Origin: Tsukamurella conjunctivitidis
GTDB lineage: Bacteria > Actinomycetota > Actinomycetes > Mycobacteriales > Mycobacteriaceae
Direction: 5' to 3'
NCBI RefSeq assembly: GCF_007858475.1
Contig: NZ_VIGX01000006.1
Span: forward strand, 1-64,000
DNA: 64,000 nt
A program made the position numbers and the translations under genes. Below the pieces are notes generated by a model that saw nothing but the letters and a program-made list of their open reading frames with translations, made no database searches and was not told where the DNA came from. Shown in pieces: positions 11,659 to 18,857 of the stretch (position 1 is its first letter; each line of letters starts with the position of its first letter).

Positions 11659-12234
11659 TCAGGCCGCCGTCGTGAACGCGACCCACCGCCACCGTCCGGC
11701 CGCGGCCTCGACCCGGCCCGCCGCGGCCAGCACCCGCTCCCCGCGCGTGTAGGTCAGGAAGATCTCGGCGCCCACTTCCGGGCCGCGCGGGCGGCGGGGC
11801 CGCTGCGCCAGGGCGCGCGGCGTCCCGACGTGCACGTTCCCCCACCCGGAGACGGGCCCGACGGGCCCGCTCTCCGCGAGCGTCCGCAGGACGTCGACGA
11901 CGGTGCCCGACGCGATCGTCGCCAGATGCTTCGCCGGGCGCCGCCGGTCCAGCACCTCGAAGACCGGCCGCAGCGTCGAGAGCACGAAGCGGTGCGCATC
12001 GGGGTGCACCGCGGCCACGGGCCCGGGCGCGGGCATCGGTTCCGGCGGTGCGGTCTCCGCCGGTGCCGGCAGCGGCGGAGCGGCCCGTGCCGCCCGGACG
12101 TGCGTCAGCGGCTGCGCCGGCGGTTCGGCGTCCGGTGCCCGCAGCAGAACGAAGCCCGGTACCGGTGTGCGCGGCGCGCGGGACCGTGCCCCGTCGGTCG
12201 CGAGAATGATCGCCCCCATACTGATTAGACGCAT
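11659..12234 (-). CDS. Rv3235-like conserved protein (DUF6459 type)
   Basis: A 191-residue protein. The N-terminal third is low-complexity Ala/Pro/Arg. The C-terminal part, from about residue 85 (HRFVLSTLRPVFEVLDRRRPAKHLATIASGTV) to FLTYTRGERVLAAAGRVE and RWRWVAFTTAA at the end, is the conserved domain of the Rv3235 family found near secA1 in mycobacteria. No catalytic motif is visible and the function is unknown. ATG codons at 12234 and 12219 are both possible. It diverges from the WS/DGAT gene, the same neighbourhood as Rv3235/Rv3234c as I recall it. Confidence 0.75.
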   Translation of the reverse strand: MRLISMGAIILATDGARSRAPRTPVPGFVLLRAPDAEPPAQPLTHVRAARAAPPLPAPAETAPPEPMPAPGPVAAVHPDAHRFVLSTLRPVFEVLDRRRPAKHLATIASGTVVDVLRTLAESGPVGPVSGWGNVHVGTPRALAQRPRRPRGPEVGAEIFLTYTRGERVLAAAGRVEAAAGRWRWVAFTTAA

Positions 12235-12327
12235 CACGACGCCGTTCGGATCCCATCGACTCCCGGGGGTGCCGGGCGGCCGATCCCGTATGCTGGCGCC
12301 GACGATCGGTCCCCGGGGGAGGTGCAG

Positions 12328-13731
12328 GTGAAGGGCAGGCTCGGCCAGTCCGACGCGGAGTTCTACGCGTTGGAGAACTCCACCACCCCGACGCACGTCG
12401 GTTCGCTCGTGATCCTGAGCCGACCCGAGGAGGGGCTCGACTACGAGCGCCTCCTCGACACCGTCGAGGAGCGGCTCGCGGAGGTCCCCCGCTACCGGCA
12501 GAAGGTCCGCACGGTGCCGCTGGGCATTGCCCGACCCGTCTGGATCGAGGACCGCGACTTCGACATCACCTACCACGTGCGGGTCTCCGCGCTGCCGCAG
12601 CCGGGCAGCGACGACCAGCTGCACGACCTGGTGGCGCGGCTGAACTCCCGGCCGCTGGACCGGGAGCGGCCGCTGTGGGAGGTGTACCTCATCGAGGGCC
12701 TCGCCGACGACCGGCTGGCGGTGTTCTCCAAGACCCATCTCGCGCTCGTCGACGGCCGCGCGAACGTCGACCTGATGCAGCTGCTGCTCACGGAGTCCCC
12801 GCACACGCCGCAGCCGCCCGAGGACCTGTGGATGGGGCAGCACGAGCCCAGCGACGGGGAGCTGGTGATGGGCGCCGTCATCGACATGCTCTCCCGGCCC
12901 AAGCGCACCGCCGCGATGATCCAGGGCGTCGTCGGTGAGGTCGCCGAGTCGATCACCGGTCTGCAGGAGGACGCCGCCAACGTCCTCGAGCGCGCGTCGT
13001 CACTCGTGCGCGCCCGGACGGCCGTCACTCCGGTGCGCTCGCTCAACGTCCCCATCTCCCGGAGCCGGCGGTTCGCCGTCGCCCGGATGGACCTCGACGA
13101 GTTCCGCAGGCTGCGGGCGGCCTACGGCTGCACCGTCAACGACCTGCTCCTGTCGGTGATCGCGGGCGGCCTGCGCACGTGGCTCATCTCGCGCGGGGAG
13201 CCGATCAGCGCCGGCACCGAGGTACGGGTGCTCGAGCCGATCGCCGTCGACGACGTCGGGCTCGGCGTCGGCGAGCAGGTACGCGCGTACATCGTGCGGC
13301 TCCCCGTCGCCGAGGGCAACGCGGTGGTCCGGATGCGCCAGATCGCCCACGGCGCCGCCGCCCAGGTGGACCGGAACCGGCAGGTCGCCGCGCGAGCGCT
13401 GGCCGCGAGCGGCGGCTTCACCCCGCCGACCCTGCACGCGCTGGGCGCGCGCACCGCGATGAGCGTCTCGCCGCGATCCTTCAACACCCTGGTCACCAAC
13501 GCGCCGGGACCGCAGGCGCCGGTGTATCTGTCCGGCATCGAGGTGCAACAGGTCTACCCGGTGCCGCCGCTCATCGCGAACCAGGTCGTGTCGATCGGCA
13601 TCACGTCGTACAACGGGACGGTGTACATCGGCCTCAACGCCGACCGCGACGGCATGTGGGACGTGATCTCGATGACCGAGTTCCTGTACGAGGCACTGGA
13701 CGAGCTCGCCGCGTCCGCGAAAGGGGAGTAG
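12328..13731 (+). CDS. WS/DGAT family acyltransferase with altered active-site motif
   Basis: A 467-residue member of the wax-ester synthase/diacylglycerol acyltransferase family, which uses acyl-CoA to esterify diacylglycerol or fatty alcohols into storage lipids. The N-terminus KGRLGQSDAEFYALE and the C-terminal NAPGPQAPVYLSG and NGTVYIGLNADRD blocks are typical. At the active site the expected HHxxxDG reads HLALVDG, so the second, catalytic His is Leu. GTG 12328 is chosen because GGGGGAGG sits six bases upstream; GTG 12322 is an alternative. The next gene starts directly after the stop (TAGATG). Rv3234c (tgs3) is the likely positional counterpart. Confidence 0.88.
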   Translation: MKGRLGQSDAEFYALENSTTPTHVGSLVILSRPEEGLDYERLLDTVEERLAEVPRYRQKVRTVPLGIARPVWIEDRDFDITYHVRVSALPQPGSDDQLHDLVARLNSRPLDRERPLWEVYLIEGLADDRLAVFSKTHLALVDGRANVDLMQLLLTESPHTPQPPEDLWMGQHEPSDGELVMGAVIDMLSRPKRTAAMIQGVVGEVAESITGLQEDAANVLERASSLVRARTAVTPVRSLNVPISRSRRFAVARMDLDEFRRLRAAYGCTVNDLLLSVIAGGLRTWLISRGEPISAGTEVRVLEPIAVDDVGLGVGEQVRAYIVRLPVAEGNAVVRMRQIAHGAAAQVDRNRQVAARALAASGGFTPPTLHALGARTAMSVSPRSFNTLVTNAPGPQAPVYLSGIEVQQVYPVPPLIANQVVSIGITSYNGTVYIGLNADRDGMWDVISMTEFLYEALDELAASAKGE

Positions 13732-14259
13732 ATGACCGTCCGCGTGTACGTGCCCAGCACTCTGGCCGGGCTGCAGGTCCTGCAGCGCGACGGTGAGCTC
13801 TTCCCGTTGGGCGGCACCGTCTTCGGGGTGACGCCCGCGCTGCGCGAGGCGTACACCTCGGGCGACGACGAGGAACTCGCCGAGGCCGCCATGCGACAGG
13901 CCGCGCGCGCCTCGCTGCGCCTGCTCGCCGTCGACGGACCGGACGACGGCGCCACGGCCGACGGTGAGCCGGAACCCGTTCGGCGCGTGGTGATCACCGT
14001 CGACGTACCGGCCGCGAAGGAGCGCCCGGACCTCGATGACGCGGTGCTCAAGGTGACCGAGCCGATCCGGCTGAAGGACGTGCTGGCGGTGCACGTCGAC
14101 GTCTCCGAGGCCGAGGACGCCGTGACCCGCGCGGCCCAGCTGGTCGACGCCGCGGACCTCGGCGACGAGGACGCCGAGCTCGCCGTCGGCGATGCGGAGG
14201 ACCACGACCTGGCGTGGTACGCCACGCAGGAACTGCCCTTCCTTCTCGAACTCCTCTGA
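13732..14259 (+). CDS. Conserved protein of DUF6912 type
   Basis: A 175-residue acidic protein beginning MTVRVYVPSTLAGLQVLQ and ending WYATQELPFLLELL. It lacks signal peptide, membrane segment and recognisable catalytic motif. Proteins like this accompany the WS/DGAT gene in mycobacteria (Rv3231c position). The ATG touches the stop of the WS/DGAT gene, so the two are translationally coupled. Function unknown; the family name is from memory. Confidence 0.75.
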   Translation: MTVRVYVPSTLAGLQVLQRDGELFPLGGTVFGVTPALREAYTSGDDEELAEAAMRQAARASLRLLAVDGPDDGATADGEPEPVRRVVITVDVPAAKERPDLDDAVLKVTEPIRLKDVLAVHVDVSEAEDAVTRAAQLVDAADLGDEDAELAVGDAEDHDLAWYATQELPFLLELL

Positions 14260-14291
14260 CCGCGCGCCGGGACCGGCGCTACGGTGGAGCC

Positions 14292-14744
14292 ATGACTGTG
14301 CGTGCTGCCCGCGCCGCTGCGGCCCTCCTCGCCGGGGCGGGCATCGTCGTGTCCGCACCTGTGGCGTCGGCGGCGCCGGTGCCGCTCACCGGCACGCAGT
14401 GGCGATTCGATGCGCACGGGTTCGCGCGGACGGCCCCGATCAAGTACACCGGCGCGCCCGCGTACTTCAGCATCACGGGCGACGGGGCGGGCGGCAACGA
14501 CGGCTGCAACGTCTTCGGCATGACCGCCGCGGTCACGGGGGAGCGCGTCGTCTTCGGCGGCCTGGTCTCCACGCTGCGGGCGTGTTTCGCGCCCGGCGCG
14601 GGTGAGCAGTTCCGCACGGCCTTCGACGGTGCGCGCACCGTCAAGGTCACCGGCGACCGATTGCGGGTCTCCGACGGTCCGCGGGGCTACTGGGACTTCG
14701 TCGCGAACGGCCCGGCGAAGCCCTCGCCGCGCGGCGCCCGATAG
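14292..14744 (+). CDS. Secreted META-domain protein
   Basis: A 150-residue protein with a signal peptide of about 27 residues ending in SAAPVP. The mature part, LTGTQWRFDAHGF through GNDGCNVFGMTAAVTGERVVFG and ACFAPGAGEQFRTAFDGARTVKV, matches the META/HslJ fold: a W near the start, a GCN turn and a paired Cys. HslJ-like proteins are linked to envelope stress or drug tolerance, with no known activity. The ATG is six bases after TACGGT, suggesting a leaderless message. Confidence 0.72.
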   Translation: MTVRAARAAAALLAGAGIVVSAPVASAAPVPLTGTQWRFDAHGFARTAPIKYTGAPAYFSITGDGAGGNDGCNVFGMTAAVTGERVVFGGLVSTLRACFAPGAGEQFRTAFDGARTVKVTGDRLRVSDGPRGYWDFVANGPAKPSPRGAR

Positions 14745-14773
14745 GACAACCTCACAGAAATTGTCCCAACAGG

Positions 14774-14788
14774 TTACGGCACCGTAGG
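14774..14788. promoter_or_regulatory. Shared operator-like motif over the reductase promoter
   Basis: TTACG-GCAC-CGTAGG overlaps the -10 box (TAGGCT, 14785-14790), with TTGTCC as a plausible -35 18 bases earlier. The same TTACG-N4-CGTAGG lies over the promoter of the first desaturase (16054-16068). Two near-identical imperfect palindromes over the promoters of partner genes suggest one repressor controls both. The regulator is not identifiable here. Confidence 0.55.
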
Positions 14789-14797
14789 CTCACCCCC

Positions 14798-15943
14798 ATG
14801 AGCAACTCCTTCCGTGCCTTCCGTGATTGGCTCGAGGCCCCGGCCAAGGGCGTCTCCGCCGAGCATCCCCGCACCAACCTGGTGCGCGGCGCGGTGGCGC
14901 GACTGACGACGCCGCTGCTGCCGGACGACTACCTGCACCTCATCAACCCCCTGTGGTCGGCCCGCGAGCTGCGCGGCAAGATCGTCAAGGTCCAGCAGGA
15001 GACCGACGAGTCCGTCACCCTCACCATCGAGACCGGCTGGGGCTTCAACACCAAGTACGAGGCCGGCCAGTACGTGGGTATCGGCGTCCTCGTCGGCGGC
15101 AAGTGGACCTGGCGCTCGTACTCGCTCACCTCCGTGCCGGACATGGGCCACGGCCGCGCGCCGCGCGAGGTGTCGATCACCGTCAAGGCGATGAACGAGG
15201 GCTTCCTCTCGAACCACCTCGTCACCGGCGTGCAGGAGGGCACCATCGTGCGCCTGCAGGCCCCGTCGGGCGACTTCACGCTTCCGAACCCGCTGCCGCC
15301 CAAGGTCCTGTTCCTCACCGCGGGCAGCGGCATCACGCCCGTCATGGCGATGCTCCGCACGCTGGAGCGACGCGGCATCCCCGCGTCCACCGACATCGTG
15401 GCCGTGCACTCCGCACCCAACGCCGACTCCGCGCTGTTCCGCGACGAGCTGGAGGCCTTCGACGCCGATCACGCGAACGTCGCCGTCCAGCTGCGCTACA
15501 CCCGCGACGTCGGCCGCCTGACGCCCGCCAACCTGGGCGAGGCCGTGCCGGACTGGCAGGAGCGGCAGACCTGGATCTGCGGCCCCGGCGTCTTCCTCAA
15601 CGACATGGAGAAGGCCTGGAAGGACCGCGGCATCGAGTCGCGCCTGCATCAGGAGCGGTTCACCGTCGAACGCGCGGACGTCTCCGCGAGCGGCGGCGAG
15701 GTCACCTTCCTCAAGGCGGGCAAGACCACGGACGTCGACGGTGCCACCACCCTTCTCGAGGCCGGCGAGGCCGCCGGAGTGCAGATGCCCTTCGGCTGCC
15801 GCATGGGCATCTGCCAGACCTGCGTGGTGCAGCTCGCCGACGGCCAGGTCCGCGACCTGCGCAGCGGCGACCTGCACACCGAGGGTGAGCGCATCCAGAC
15901 GTGCATCAGCGTGGCCGTCGGCGACTGCACGCTCGACGTCTAG
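14798..15943 (+). CDS. Ferredoxin reductase partner of the fatty-acid desaturases
   Basis: A 381-residue flavoprotein of the Rv3230c type, which passes electrons from NAD(P)H to a membrane desaturase. The FAD-binding domain has RSYSLTS near residue 107. The NAD(P)H domain has TAGSGITPVMAML near 171 and ends with WICGPGVFLNDM. A plant-type 2Fe-2S domain at the C-terminus has CRMGICQTC near residue 334 plus a final Cys in IQTCISVAVGDC. The ATG is seven bases after TAGGCT and probably leaderless. It is followed by a copy of its own last 40 bases and then by desaturase genes. Confidence 0.94.
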   Translation: MSNSFRAFRDWLEAPAKGVSAEHPRTNLVRGAVARLTTPLLPDDYLHLINPLWSARELRGKIVKVQQETDESVTLTIETGWGFNTKYEAGQYVGIGVLVGGKWTWRSYSLTSVPDMGHGRAPREVSITVKAMNEGFLSNHLVTGVQEGTIVRLQAPSGDFTLPNPLPPKVLFLTAGSGITPVMAMLRTLERRGIPASTDIVAVHSAPNADSALFRDELEAFDADHANVAVQLRYTRDVGRLTPANLGEAVPDWQERQTWICGPGVFLNDMEKAWKDRGIESRLHQERFTVERADVSASGGEVTFLKAGKTTDVDGATTLLEAGEAAGVQMPFGCRMGICQTCVVQLADGQVRDLRSGDLHTEGERIQTCISVAVGDCTLDV

Positions 15944-15999
15944 CCCGGAGCGGTGCCCCAGTGCATCACCGTGCTGTGGGCGACTGCACCCTCGACGTC
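15901..15999 (+). repeat. Duplicated 3' tail of the ferredoxin reductase gene
   Basis: The last 40 coding bases before the stop (15901-15940) recur at 15961-15999, about 34 of 40 positions matching with one base deleted. The second copy begins GTGCATCACCGTGC and ends CTCGACGTC but has no gene in front of it. It looks like the scar of a deleted second reductase or a local duplication. It lies between the reductase stop and the desaturase promoter. Confidence 0.75.
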
Positions 16000-16031
16000 C
16001 GACGCCGTACGGCGGCCCGGCCGGTCTCCGA

Positions 16032-16068
16032 TTGACACCTACGACCCCGTAACTTACGGTTGCGTAGG
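16032..16068 (+). promoter_or_regulatory. Promoter and operator-like motif of the first desaturase
   Basis: TTGACA (16032-16037), a 17-base spacer and TACGGT (16055-16060) form a near-consensus vegetative promoter. Over and just after the -10 is TTACG-GTTG-CGTAGG (16054-16068), within a wider imperfect palindrome TAACTTACG/CGTAGGTTA. A repressor bound there would block RNA polymerase. The leader then carries GGAGGG before the ATG at 16104. Confidence 0.6.
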
Positions 16069-16103
16069 TTAGATCCGAGACCGACCACGGAGGGCTGCCC
16101 CGC

Positions 16104-17366
16104 ATGGCGATCACCGACATCCCCGAGTACGCGCACCTCACCGAGGCCGACGTCGAGACGCTCGGGGCGGAGCTCGACGCGATCCGGCGCGACATCGAGG
16201 CCGTCCGCGGCGAATCGGACGTGCGCTACCTGCAGCGCACCATCGCCGCCCAGCGCGGTCTCGAGGTCGCGGGCCGGCTCATGCTGCTCGGCGCGCACAA
16301 GCGCGGCTTCTGGTGGGGTTCGGCGGTCTCGCTGGGGCTGGCGAAGATCATCGAGAACATGGAGCTCGGGCACAACATCATGCACGGGCAGTGGGATTGG
16401 ATGAACGATCCCGAGGTCCACTCCACGACCTGGGAGTGGGACAACGCCGGCACGTCGCGCCTGTGGAAGCACACGCACAACTACGTGCACCACAAGTACA
16501 CGAACGTCCTCGACATGGACGACGACGTGGGCTACAAGACCCTCCGCGTGACCCGGGACCAGCCGTGGACCCCGTTCAACGCGGGCAACCTGGCCTACAA
16601 CACCCTGCTCATGCTCCTGTTCGAGTACGGGGTGGCGATCCAGCACCTGGAGCTCGGCCGCGCGGCGACCAAGTGGAACAAGCCCTGGTTCGACCAGGCG
16701 GGATTCAAGGCGGACGCCTCGGACGTCGGCCGCAAGATCGGCCGCCAGGTGCTCAAGGACTACGTCGCGGCACCGCTGGTCGGCGTCCCGTTCGGCGGCA
16801 AGCGCGGCTGGCGCAAGGCGCTCACCGCGACGATCACCGCCAACGTGATCCGCAACGTCTGGACCAATGCCGTCATCTTCTGCGGCCACTTCCCCGACGG
16901 TGCCGAGAAGTTCACGAAGCAGGACGTCGACAACGAGACCCAGGCCGAGTGGTACCTGCGGCAGATGCTGGGCAGCGCCAATCTCTCGGGCGGCCCCGTC
17001 ATCGACTTCCTCTCGGGCAACCTCAGCTACCAGATCGAGCACCATCTGTTCCCGGACCTGCCGTCGAACCGGCTGGCCGAGATCGGCGTCCGGGTCCGCG
17101 CGCTGTGCGAGAAGTACGACCTGCCCTACACGATCGGGCCGCTGCACGTGCAGTACTACAAGTCATGGCGGACCATCGCCAAGCTGTCGCTGCCCGACAA
17201 GTACCTGCGCGACACCGCCGACGACGCCCCGGAGACCGCGTCCGAGGCCATGTTCGCCGGGACCGAGTTCGCGGAGCCGCGCGTCGACGAGCGCACGGGC
17301 CGCCGCTTCGGCCTCAAGGCCGCGCGTGCGGCCGTGCACGCCCGACGGGGCCGTCGCCGCCCCTGA
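16104..17366 (+). CDS. Membrane fatty-acid (acyl-CoA) desaturase 1, DesA3-like
   Basis: A 420-residue membrane di-iron desaturase that puts a cis double bond in stearoyl-type acyl chains using O2 and reductase electrons. Three histidine boxes are visible: GHNIMHGQWDW near residue 90, HNYVHHKYTNV near 130 and YQIEHHLFPDLPSN near 312. The ATG at 16104 follows GGAGGG and a strong promoter. Order after the reductase matches Rv3230c-Rv3229c (desA3), making this the likely ortholog of the three tandem copies. The tail is Arg-rich. A strong hairpin terminator follows. Confidence 0.93.
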   Translation: MAITDIPEYAHLTEADVETLGAELDAIRRDIEAVRGESDVRYLQRTIAAQRGLEVAGRLMLLGAHKRGFWWGSAVSLGLAKIIENMELGHNIMHGQWDWMNDPEVHSTTWEWDNAGTSRLWKHTHNYVHHKYTNVLDMDDDVGYKTLRVTRDQPWTPFNAGNLAYNTLLMLLFEYGVAIQHLELGRAATKWNKPWFDQAGFKADASDVGRKIGRQVLKDYVAAPLVGVPFGGKRGWRKALTATITANVIRNVWTNAVIFCGHFPDGAEKFTKQDVDNETQAEWYLRQMLGSANLSGGPVIDFLSGNLSYQIEHHLFPDLPSNRLAEIGVRVRALCEKYDLPYTIGPLHVQYYKSWRTIAKLSLPDKYLRDTADDAPETASEAMFAGTEFAEPRVDERTGRRFGLKAARAAVHARRGRRRP

Positions 17367-17376
17367 TCTCGCCTCT

Positions 17377-17413
17377 CCGATGCCCGACGGTGCCGCGCAC
17401 CGTCGGGCATCGG
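17377..17413. terminator. Perfect 17-bp hairpin terminator after desaturase 1
   Basis: CCGATGCCCGACGGTGC and its exact complement surround a CGC loop, 10 bases after the desaturase stop. No T-run follows, as often in actinobacteria. The arms carry the over-represented 9-mer CGACGGTGC in inverted orientation, the arrangement in which DNA uptake sequences double as terminators in Neisseria and Haemophilus. Confidence 0.85.
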
Positions 17414-17537
17414 GCGTTGGTGCGGGCTACGTCACTCCTGGAACAAGATCGATGACTTTGTCCTACCCGGCTGTTACAGTGGAATCGTTCTGTTCTTGAG
17501 GCCGCGCCATGCGGTCGTACCGATTGGGGATCGCCTC

Positions 17538-18824
17538 GTGGCTATCACTGACGTCGCGGAGTACGCGCACCTGACCGACGCCGACATCGAGGCGCTCGGT
17601 GCCGAGTTGGACGCGCTGCGCCGCGAGATCGAGGAGAGCCGCGGCGAGGAGGACGCCAAGTACATCCGCCGCGTCATCAAGAGCCAGCGCATCGCCGAGA
17701 CCGCCGGCCGCGTCTTCGGCCTGGGCGCCGGCATGAAGGGCTGGAAGGGCAAGGCCGCGTGGGCCGCCTCCGCCGCGTGCCTGAGCTACGCCAAGGTCAT
17801 CGAGAACAACGAGCTCGGCCACAACATCATGCACGGCCAGTGGGACTGGATGAACGATCCGGAGATCCACTCGACCAGCTGGGAGTGGGACAGCGCCTCG
17901 GACGGCAAGTTCTGGCGCCACACCCACAACTACATGCACCACAAGTACACCAACGTCACCGACATGGACGACGACATCGGCTACGGCATCCTGCGCGTCA
18001 CGCGCGACCAGCCGTGGGAGCCGTACATGCTGTTCAACCCGGTGTACAACCTCATCCTCATGACGGGCTTCCAGTACGGCAAGGCCGTGCAGCACCTCGA
18101 GCTGATGAACGCCATGAAGGCGGCGCTCAACGGCGGCGAGCAGTACGCGAACTACGACTGGGAGGAGTTCCGCAGCCGGCTCAAGGTGGTCCTCACCAAG
18201 ATCGCCAAGCAGACGGCGAAGGACTACGTCCTGTTCCCCGCGATGGCCGTGCCCTTCACCGGCGCCCGCGGCTACAAGAAGGCGGCCTCGGCCAACCTCG
18301 TCGCGAACACGGTCCGCGACGTGTGGGACCACATGACCATCTTCTGCGGCCACTTCCCGGACGATGCCGAGAAGTTCACCATCGAGGACATCGAGAACGA
18401 GACGCTCCCCGAGTGGTACCTGCGCCAGATGCTGGGCACCGCGAACTTCGAGGGCAGTGATGCGCTGCACTTCATCACCGGACACCTGGGCCGCCAGATC
18501 GAGCACCACCTGTACCCGGATCTGCCCTCGAACCGCTACAACTACATCAACTCGCGCCTCGTCGAGATCTGCGAGAAGTACGACCTGCCCTACAACAGCG
18601 GCCCCATGTGGCGGCAGTACGCCGAGTCGTGGCGCACGATCATCAAGCTGTCGCTGCCCGACCGGTTCCTCAAGGCCACCGTCGACGACGCGCCCGAGAC
18701 CCACTCGAACAAGCGCTTCTACGACGAGTCCGGCGAGACCACCGTGGTCAAGGGCGAGATCGATGCAGACGGCAACCGTCGTGGCCTGCGCTCGCACGTC
18801 GAGGAGCTGGCGGCCGCGAAGTAA
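17538..18824 (+). CDS. Membrane fatty-acid desaturase 2
   Basis: A 428-residue paralog of the flanking desaturases. Boxes are GHNIMHGQWDWMNDPEIHS near residue 95, HNYMHHKYTNV near 135 and RQIEHHLYPDLPSN near 325, so all di-iron ligand regions are kept. Compared with copy 1 it has an extra segment around residues 195-215 and a C-terminal acidic tail with TTVVKGEIDADGN. GTG 17538 gives VAITDVAEYAHL, aligning with both paralogs, and has GGGGA upstream. Substrate position may differ from copy 1; the sequence alone does not tell. Confidence 0.9.
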   Translation: MAITDVAEYAHLTDADIEALGAELDALRREIEESRGEEDAKYIRRVIKSQRIAETAGRVFGLGAGMKGWKGKAAWAASAACLSYAKVIENNELGHNIMHGQWDWMNDPEIHSTSWEWDSASDGKFWRHTHNYMHHKYTNVTDMDDDIGYGILRVTRDQPWEPYMLFNPVYNLILMTGFQYGKAVQHLELMNAMKAALNGGEQYANYDWEEFRSRLKVVLTKIAKQTAKDYVLFPAMAVPFTGARGYKKAASANLVANTVRDVWDHMTIFCGHFPDDAEKFTIEDIENETLPEWYLRQMLGTANFEGSDALHFITGHLGRQIEHHLYPDLPSNRYNYINSRLVEICEKYDLPYNSGPMWRQYAESWRTIIKLSLPDRFLKATVDDAPETHSNKRFYDESGETTVVKGEIDADGNRRGLRSHVEELAAAK

Positions 18825-18857
18825 CGCGCCGCTCCGGACTGCGCGTAGCCTGAAGAC

